Below, piece after piece: positions 58,316 to 64,000 of a DNA stretch of 64,000 nucleotides. Position 1 is the first letter of the stretch, and every line of letters starts with the position of its first letter. Position numbers and translations under genes: made by a program. The notes under the pieces were generated by a model that made no database searches, was not told the origin of the DNA, and worked only from the letters and a program-made list of their open reading frames with translations. Origin of the DNA: G963665005 sp963665005 (GTDB taxonomy: Bacteria > Bacillota > Clostridia > Christensenellales > SZUA-584); assembly GCA_963665005.2 (NCBI GenBank), contig CAXXTQ010000001.1:1054001-1118000 (forward strand), in the 5' to 3' direction.

Positions 58316-59416
58316 TTAACTTTTTCGTTGAGGTCTTTTGTTTTTTCTGTTTTTTATTTCTATTATAATCCATAAAATAATCGGTATTACAATCTCGAAC
58401 ACACAAGCATAGTAAGGAAAAGCTTTAAAAATCCATTCATGAAAAAATATCATGCTGTCAAAAGATATTAAAGCGAGATTGACAACCAAAAATGCAATAG
58501 GTATTACAATAAACTTATGGTCTTGAAAACCGAGTAGCTTTGCAGTTCCCTTGCTCGCGGCAAAAAGCAATATAGAAATTTTTAGAAATATTGCTATTAT
58601 AAAAACGATAGCCGCCAGCACTTCAAGCCTTTGCAAAAAATCGCCGTAATGTACCGTTGCCATAGTTGAAAATGTGGGGTAATAATCGTTTTCTGAGAGA
58701 TTGGTCCCTAAAACAAGCATATCGGTAAGAGAGGTGATGAGTATGATTCCTCCGCCGATAAACAGGCCCTTAAGGAAAACTTTTTTTATTGAAACGTCTT
58801 TTTTAAACGCAGGGAAAACTAATAAAAAGACAACTGTTTCTGCAAATGGAAATGCTATTACACCAAACGCTCCTCTAGCGATTGGAGCAAAGCCGTTATC
58901 AAATACCGGCAGCAAATTAGAGATATTCATATTTTGTGAAACGAGCAGGACGCTTATAAATAAAAAAGCGATAAGAAAGATAACAAACTGGGAACTCCAA
59001 CGCCCTATTACTTCTATTCCCGACCGTACAGCAAAAGCGCATATTATCATAATCATAAAAATAGCAACAACGAGAGGAGTTTCGGGAAGGCCTACAGTAA
59101 CAACGAATTGGCCGTAGCTTCTAAGTACTATTGCGCAAAGGTCAAAAGCAAACCACGTAATAATAAACAGGAATATTTTACTGCCGATTTTTCCTAAGAA
59201 AAACTCCAGAGTATCGTAAAAATCTTTACCGGGCAATAAACTCAATAGCCTTGCGTATATAAGCATTATTAAAGCTCCGACTGCCATTGCAAGAAGAATC
59301 GCCAGCCAGATATCCATTTTTGCTTCCAGACCCATGACCATAAGCGAAGATGAACCAATTATATACATTATTATCATCACTATTGCTTGTTTTTGAGATA
59401 TCTTTTCGTTATTCAT
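58316..59416 (-). CDS. Spore germinant receptor permease subunit (GerAB-like)
   Basis: A 366-residue membrane protein with ten hydrophobic segments. Family landmarks: ISQKQAIVMIIMYIIGSSSLMVMG at the N-terminus, LLSLLPGKDFYDTLEFFLGKIGSKIFLFIITW, FPFAETVVFLLVFPAFKK and a charged C-terminus. GerAB-type subunits bind germinants in the spore inner membrane. It is the last gene of gerAA-gerAC-small subunit-gerAB; the start is 8 bp after the small gene's stop. Confidence 0.92.
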   Translation of the reverse strand: MNNEKISQKQAIVMIIMYIIGSSSLMVMGLEAKMDIWLAILLAMAVGALIMLIYARLLSLLPGKDFYDTLEFFLGKIGSKIFLFIITWFAFDLCAIVLRSYGQFVVTVGLPETPLVVAIFMIMIICAFAVRSGIEVIGRWSSQFVIFLIAFLFISVLLVSQNMNISNLLPVFDNGFAPIARGAFGVIAFPFAETVVFLLVFPAFKKDVSIKKVFLKGLFIGGGIILITSLTDMLVLGTNLSENDYYPTFSTMATVHYGDFLQRLEVLAAIVFIIAIFLKISILLFAASKGTAKLLGFQDHKFIVIPIAFLVVNLALISFDSMIFFHEWIFKAFPYYACVFEIVIPIILWIIIEIKNRKNKRPQRKS

Positions 59417-59424
59417 ACCGCTCC

Positions 59425-59637
59425 CTATTCTTTAGTAATAGAAGTAATTATTTCGCCTACAAAACGGTCAAAGCTTAAAAGTTTTACGTCTAAGGCAAGA
59501 AGAAAACTTATTGCGTAAGCTATAAAAAGATAAATGCAAAAGATAACCATCTCTTTATTTTTATTTGTCTTTTTTAATGATACTATTTCGAAAAAAGCAA
59601 AAACCGCATAAATAAATGTAATTACTGCCAGAAGCAT
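59425..59637 (-). CDS. Small two-helix protein within the germinant receptor operon
   Basis: A 70-residue protein with helices at about residues 2-20 (LLAVITFIYAVFAFFEIV) and 30-48 (VIFCIYLFIAYAISFLLAL) and a short soluble tail. It sits between the GerAC and GerAB genes with a 1 bp gap to GerAC. This matches the size, topology and position of the 'D' subunits described for some Bacillus germinant receptors. The sequence itself has no diagnostic motif. Confidence 0.7.
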   Translation of the reverse strand: MLLAVITFIYAVFAFFEIVSLKKTNKNKEMVIFCIYLFIAYAISFLLALDVKLLSFDRFVGEIITSITKE

Positions 59638-59638
59638 A

Positions 59639-60910
59639 TTATCTACCTACCTTTATCGGATTCATTGAAAGAGAACTGCTTGTAATATCTACATGCACAA
59701 CAATGGTAAACTCAACTTCCTTATAAATATCCTGCCAAATATCTGAAATGCTTTTCCATAAATCGGGATCTTTGATATGGATTATTCCTGCAATTCCGAA
59801 AATATCCGAACCATTCTTTTGAGTTTTCGCTATGGCTTCTCGAAGCTGCTTTTCAAGCCTGTTCTCAAATGCTTTTTCAAGTTCTTTTTTCTTTTTATCT
59901 TCAATAAAATCGACAAGAGACTGCAGTTCTATGACATCGCCTTCTACCTTTAAATCAATCTGTATTAAAATAGGCTTTTTATTGTCGTTATAAACAGGAG
60001 TTATCTGTACCTTTGAATTGATAACCTCTATTGAACATTTGGGAATGTGCTCGCTTTCTTCGGTTGAAAGAATATAATTTTTTATTAGTTCTTTTTTTAG
60101 TATAAGAGCGCTTCTAGTTTGGATTTCATCCAGCCTTTCTACCATTTTGTCGCCCTTGAAAATACCGCAGCCGCTTGGCACCAGTATTTTTTCCTCATCA
60201 TTTTCTTCATTATTTGTTTCGGATTCTTTGCTGCTTTTTTTATTTTTTTCTTCTGTATTTCCCTCATCTTTTGATGAAGCGTCGTTTTCGCTTTTATTTT
60301 TCTGGTCGATATCTTTGTCTACCATTTTTATTATCGGAAGCATGAGGGAAACTTCCTGGCTGGCCAGTTCATTTAATATTTCATATAACGGCGTTTGCCG
60401 GTATTTGCCCGATGATTGGTATGATTCTAACAAATCATGTATATGCTGTGATATATCGTCATGTATAGGGTCATTAAAATGAAAGATTTTTTCAACAGAA
60501 TCGTCTTCTGCAATGAGTATGAAGATATCCGATCTCATTTGTGTCTGACGGCTAAGAAGGCTCATTACTTCTGAGATTCCGTTTTTTGCAACCGTTTCGC
60601 TTACTATATATATCAAAGTATGGCCCCAATAAAGCTTTCCTCCGATTTTCTTAATGCTGTTTCTTATAGCGTCAAAAATCGTTATGCCTCTCGATGTCTC
60701 CACTCTTGCTACCAATTCGGTTTCGGCACCGCCTCTTGATTTTGCAACTTCTGTAAATAATATATATTCTCCCGTTTGTTCATCCATATCAACAATAGCG
60801 CCAAGGGCGACAAACTGCGTATCAATGTCAATATAATTCCAGCAGCCGCATAAAGACATGGGTAAAAGCAAAGCGCATAATAAAAGAGCGCAGCATTTAA
60901 TAAGTTTCAT
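59639..60910 (-). CDS. Spore germinant receptor lipoprotein (GerAC-like)
   Basis: A 423-residue Ger(x)C lipoprotein. Signal MKLIKCCALLLCALLLPMSLCGC with lipidated Cys23, followed by the family hallmark WNYIDIDTQFVALGAIVDMDEQTGEYILFTEVAK. Residues about 185-230 are an unusual Lys/Glu/Ser/Asn-rich insertion (DIDQKNKSENDASSKDEGNTEEKNKK), longer than in typical GerAC. Then SGCGIFKGDKMVERLDEIQTRSALILKKEL and the C-terminal domain. It overlaps gerAA by 4 bp. Confidence 0.92.
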   Translation of the reverse strand: MKLIKCCALLLCALLLPMSLCGCWNYIDIDTQFVALGAIVDMDEQTGEYILFTEVAKSRGGAETELVARVETSRGITIFDAIRNSIKKIGGKLYWGHTLIYIVSETVAKNGISEVMSLLSRQTQMRSDIFILIAEDDSVEKIFHFNDPIHDDISQHIHDLLESYQSSGKYRQTPLYEILNELASQEVSLMLPIIKMVDKDIDQKNKSENDASSKDEGNTEEKNKKSSKESETNNEENDEEKILVPSGCGIFKGDKMVERLDEIQTRSALILKKELIKNYILSTEESEHIPKCSIEVINSKVQITPVYNDNKKPILIQIDLKVEGDVIELQSLVDFIEDKKKKELEKAFENRLEKQLREAIAKTQKNGSDIFGIAGIIHIKDPDLWKSISDIWQDIYKEVEFTIVVHVDITSSSLSMNPIKVGR

Positions 60911-62460
60911 CTTTTAACACGCCCTTGCCTAATATAATTTCTTTTGCTGATAAGCTTTGGGCGCAGATACATATACCACCAGGGCGCCCTGACGAGTGTA
61001 TCTTTTAACTCCTGGCCTTTTGTAGAGCCTATATAACTCATATAAGGAATCCCGAAAGACTGGAGTGAATACATATGAATAAAAATGGCAATCAGGCCAA
61101 GCGTTACACCGTAAAGGCCAAATAATCCTCCGAGCAGTGTTATTATCAGACGGCTTACCATTATCATGCCGTTCACCCGATAGAATATGAAGCTTGTTAT
61201 TGCCGTTATGGCAATAATGATAACTACGGGTGCGCTTATAATCTTCGCTTCTACTGCCGCCTGCCCGAGAACGAGAGCGCCGACAATACTAACCGTTTGC
61301 CCGAGCCCTTTGGGAAGGCGCAGCCCGCTTTCACGAAGAAGCTCAAACAATATAATCATAAGCAAAACTTCTATGATTGTGGGAAAGGGAACGCCGACTC
61401 TCGCGGCTATAAGGCTGAATAAAAGTTTTATCGGGATTATTTCATGGTGTGTTGTAACAAGAGCAACATAAAGCCCCGGAACAAACACAGTCAATAAAAA
61501 AGAAATATATCTTAATGTTCTGTTTATAGACGCCGCGACAAAGCTTGTGTAATAGTCCTCATTTGCCTGAAGGTTCTCTACGAATAAAAAAGGAACGGTA
61601 AGAGCAACGGGAGTACCGTCGCAGAGTATACCAATTCTTCCTTCAAGCAGTTTTGCTGCAATAATATCGGGGCGTTCTGTGTAGCCGACTGTGTTAAAAG
61701 GAGAGAACATCTCGTCTCTTATAAGTTCTTCGATATAACCCGAGTCAAGAATAGCGTCGATATCAATTTTGCGAAGCCTTTTTTTCAGCTCGGCTAATAT
61801 CTGCTTATTGGCAATATTATCAAGATATACTAGATTTATCGCCGAACCAGTCTGGCGGCCAAGCTCCAGCGCTTCGAACACGAGATTGGGATTTTGTATT
61901 TTTCTTCTGAGCATTGAGCGGTTTGTCTTTAAAGTCTCGACAAATCCTTCGCGCGGCCCTTTTGTTATTATTTCAGCTTCAGGCTCTATTATGCTTCGCT
62001 GTATCCACCCTTGGGAAGGCAGGCAGAGCGCTTCATCTAGGTTTTCCGCGAAGATAACTGTATCTCCGGCAAGAAGCTTTTCTATAATTTCGGCCATTGC
62101 GCTGCTGTGCCGTATGTTCGTAAAATATATTATTGATTTTAAGTACTCGACCGAAATGTTTTTAGAAACGTTTTTCTTACCGTCAGCGTTTTTAATAAGC
62201 GCGCCGATAACATCCCTGTCGAGTATCTCTTTGTCAATAATATCATCGAGATAAACGATAAGGTATTTTTGTTTGTCGGCAGTTTCAAATTCGTAATATA
62301 CAATATCAAAACTTTCTTTTATAACGCTTTGCAGTGATGTTTTGTTTTTAGAAAGCTTTTTTGAAACTATTGCAAGTTCAAAGTTTTTTTTATCCGCTTC
62401 TTCTTGCTTTTTTCTTTTTTCTCTTTCGCGCAAATCTTTATACATATAAATCTCCGGCAT
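60907..62460 (-). CDS. Spore germinant receptor subunit (GerAA-like)
   Basis: A 517-residue protein. The N-terminal soluble domain (1-300) contains KSIIYFTNIRHSSAMAEIIEKLLAGDTVIFAENLDEALCLPSQGWIQRSIIEPEAEIITKGPREGFVETLKTNRSMLRRKIQNPNLVFE; the membrane half has four to five helices with PGLYVALVTTHHEIIPIKLLFSLIAARVGVPFPTIIEVLLMIILFELLRESGLRLPKGLGQTVSIVGALVLGQAAVEAKIISAPVVIIIA. These are GerA/SpoVAF hallmarks. It heads the operon. Expression in the forespore is expected from family knowledge (sigma-G), but I did not identify the promoter. Confidence 0.93.
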   Translation of the reverse strand: MPEIYMYKDLREREKRKKQEEADKKNFELAIVSKKLSKNKTSLQSVIKESFDIVYYEFETADKQKYLIVYLDDIIDKEILDRDVIGALIKNADGKKNVSKNISVEYLKSIIYFTNIRHSSAMAEIIEKLLAGDTVIFAENLDEALCLPSQGWIQRSIIEPEAEIITKGPREGFVETLKTNRSMLRRKIQNPNLVFEALELGRQTGSAINLVYLDNIANKQILAELKKRLRKIDIDAILDSGYIEELIRDEMFSPFNTVGYTERPDIIAAKLLEGRIGILCDGTPVALTVPFLFVENLQANEDYYTSFVAASINRTLRYISFLLTVFVPGLYVALVTTHHEIIPIKLLFSLIAARVGVPFPTIIEVLLMIILFELLRESGLRLPKGLGQTVSIVGALVLGQAAVEAKIISAPVVIIIAITAITSFIFYRVNGMIMVSRLIITLLGGLFGLYGVTLGLIAIFIHMYSLQSFGIPYMSYIGSTKGQELKDTLVRAPWWYMYLRPKLISKRNYIRQGRVKR

Positions 62461-62643
62461 TAAAATTTGTTTAATCGGTATTTATATTTTCTCCCGAATG
62501 CCTGTTAAAAATCCCTGTTTTTTATATTCGGCTGGAATTCGCAGCTGAAAAACTCTTATTATCAGAATTTTGCTGACCTTTTGCGACAGCCCGTGATATA
62601 ATGCAATAAAGAATTTAAGCTATGATGCCGGAGGAAAATAATT

Positions 62644-63663
62644 TTGGAGAAGAAATTATCAATTGCCGTTATCGGCGCAGGTGCGATAGGCGGTATAACC
62701 GCTGCATTCTTGAGCAAGGCAGGGTTTGATGTAGAGATAGTCTGCAAATATAAAGAAAAACAAGAGCAGATACAAAAAAAGGGGCTGCATATAGTCGGCG
62801 TTCGCGGCGAACATTTTGTAAAAATGAAAGCGGCAGCAAAAATAGAACAGCTTTCGGGCAAGAAAGATATCGTGCTCGTAGTTACAAAAGCTTACGATAT
62901 GCCCGACGCGGCAAAAAGGATACTTGCTTTTCTCAAAAAAGATTCTATCGTCGTGTCAATGCAAAACGGTATTTGTACAGAAGCCATGGCAAAGATTGTG
63001 GGCGAGCAGAGAACGGTAGGCTGTGTTATCGGATGGGGCGCGACTATGCAAGACGGCGGAGTGCTTAACATGACATCCGAAGGCGAGTTCGTAATAGGCG
63101 GGTATCTACCCGATAAAGATATTTCGCAATTGCAGGAAATAATGCAGAGAATGATGCCCACGAGAATTTCGGAAAACATTGTCAACGATCTTTATTCAAA
63201 GATGATAATAAATTCTTGTATAACGTCGACAGGCGTTCTCAGCGGGCTTTATTTGGGCGAGATATTAAAAAAACGCGTTGCAAGAAATATTTTCATATCT
63301 ATCATAAAAGAGGCGATAGGCGTAGCAAACGCTATGGATTTAAAAGTAATGCCTTACGGAGGCAAACTCGATTATTATTCGCTTATAGCAGGGCAGAGCA
63401 TATTTGCAAAATTAAAAAGGCATTTGATAATAAGAATAATGGGCTTTAAATACAGAAGGTTAAAATCTTCAAGCCTGCAGTCGCTCAAAAGAGGCAAGCC
63501 GACAGAGATAGATTATTTTAACGGATATATTGCGAAAAAAGGAGAAGAGCTTGGCATTGCGGCTCCTGTAAACCGGCGTATTGTAGAAATGATAAAGCAG
63601 ATTGAAGCGGGCAAAAGGCAGATAAGTCCGGAGAATTTTTATGACGAACAATTACACGCGTGA
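62644..63663 (+). CDS. panE: 2-dehydropantoate 2-reductase (PanE/ApbA)
   Basis: A 339-residue NADPH enzyme of pantothenate synthesis. Rossmann GAGAIGGITAAFLSKAGFDVEIVCK; VLVVTKAYDMPDAAKRI; SMQNGICTEAMAKIVGEQRTVGCVIGWGATMQDGGVL; and the C-terminal KMIINSCITSTGVLSGLYLGEIL and KRGKPTEIDYFNGYIAKKGEELGIAAPVNRRIVEMIK with the catalytic Lys and Glu regions. TTG start with GGAGG upstream. No other pantothenate genes are in the window; related ketopantoate-reductase-like enzymes of other pathways share these motifs. Confidence 0.87.
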   Translation: MEKKLSIAVIGAGAIGGITAAFLSKAGFDVEIVCKYKEKQEQIQKKGLHIVGVRGEHFVKMKAAAKIEQLSGKKDIVLVVTKAYDMPDAAKRILAFLKKDSIVVSMQNGICTEAMAKIVGEQRTVGCVIGWGATMQDGGVLNMTSEGEFVIGGYLPDKDISQLQEIMQRMMPTRISENIVNDLYSKMIINSCITSTGVLSGLYLGEILKKRVARNIFISIIKEAIGVANAMDLKVMPYGGKLDYYSLIAGQSIFAKLKRHLIIRIMGFKYRRLKSSSLQSLKRGKPTEIDYFNGYIAKKGEELGIAAPVNRRIVEMIKQIEAGKRQISPENFYDEQLHA

Positions 63664-63767
63664 AATTTTAAATTATAATCGCTGAAAAACAGCAATTTTT
63701 AAAGCTATGTGTTATAATGCTTGACGTGCCAGGAACAGGCGAGGCACAAAATATCGGGGGGAATAAA

Positions 63768-64000
63768 ATGAATCTGAAATTTATCAAACAGATACCTACG
63801 GCGAAGGAGATAAAAGAGCAAATACCTTTTCCAAAAGATATTGAAGATATAAAGAAAAAAAGGGATACCGCCATAAGAAATATTTTTCTTAATAAAGATA
63901 AAAGATTTCTTCTTATTATTGGCCCCTGCTCTGCCGACAATGAAAATTCTGTATGCGAGTATATAGAAAAGCTAGCGAACGTTCAGGAAAAGGTAGAGAA
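63768..64000 (+). CDS. 3-deoxy-7-phosphoheptulonate synthase (DAHP synthase), 5' part
   Basis: The first 77 codons of a gene cut by the window edge: MNLKFIKQIPTAKEIKEQIPF, then KKRDTAIRNIFLNKDKRFLLIIGPCSADNENSVCEYIEKLANVQEK. The IIGPCSADNE stretch is the phosphate/PEP-binding hallmark of class I (AroFGH-type) DAHP synthase, the first enzyme of aromatic amino-acid synthesis. GGGGGGAA at 63756-63763 is a strong ribosome site. A hairpin GTGCC...GGCAC lies upstream at 63726-63747. Confidence 0.9.
   Translation, partial: MNLKFIKQIPTAKEIKEQIPFPKDIEDIKKKRDTAIRNIFLNKDKRFLLIIGPCSADNENSVCEYIEKLANVQEKVE

Noticed and set aside
1..64000. CRISPR array
   Set aside because: No series of regularly spaced repeats and no cas genes. 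The only exact tandem repeat of note is the two-copy 26-bp unit at the iscR promoter.

Overview
The window looks like the chromosome of a spore-forming, low-to-mid GC member of the Clostridia. It carries spoIIGA-sigE, a split sigK, a gerA-type germinant receptor operon, gerM-rph-rdgB-yfcE, efp, an ISC operon with an Rrf2 regulator, and ireB-ruvX-DUF1292. No genus-level marker was identified. No rRNA or CRISPR array was seen, and there is one tRNA (Arg-ACG).

Layout. 1-1323 (minus): tail of an Mrp/Mnh-type cation antiporter operon. 1693-2948: a uroporphyrinogen-decarboxylase-type methyltransferase gene with one frameshift. 3139-3480 and 29121-29492: the two halves of the mother-cell sigma factor gene sigK. 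They are separated by a 25.66 kb intervening ('skin'-type) element at 3465-29122. Joining the halves at a shared AAA restores a complete 231-residue pro-sigma-K, and the element carries a large serine recombinase whose gene runs through the right-hand junction. 29570-51082: mostly housekeeping genes. These include a TIM-barrel enzyme, an M24 peptidase and efp, then a CDF transporter, a PadR-controlled FtsW-like protein, gerM-rph-rdgB-yfcE, twin diguanylate cyclases and spoIIGA-sigE. An AT-rich two-gene module of unknown function, the ISC operon and ireB-AKR-ruvX follow. 51200-51516: tRNA-Arg with a duplicated 3' end (an insertion scar). 51619-64000: MATE pump, Dph6-like ATPase, galE, a DUF3048 lipoprotein, the gerA-type operon, panE and the start of a DAHP synthase gene.

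The intervening element is the main discovery. Known skin elements carry phage-like genes. This one carries a carbohydrate module: an ABC importer with two permeases and a lipoprotein binding protein, two Gfo/Idh/MocA oxidoreductases, two sugar-phosphate-isomerase-like TIM barrels, a PfkB kinase, a flavin-reductase-like protein and a HutC-type GntR regulator. Two identical-architecture palindromes (TAACArATGTTA) sit at the -35 boxes of the two main cargo transcription units and are candidate operators. The element also has a MobV-type oriT-like site, a TnpW-like gene and a tandem-HTH regulator, which suggests descent from a Tn4451-like mobilizable element. IS3, IS5 and IS1182 relatives have bombarded it. 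Every transposase copy is broken, while every cargo ORF and the recombinase are open.

Expected working (inference from Bacillus and Clostridioides skin biology): during sporulation the recombinase excises the element in the mother cell, rebuilding sigK. The spore chromosome keeps the element, so the sugar-utilisation cargo is inherited at no cost to sporulation.
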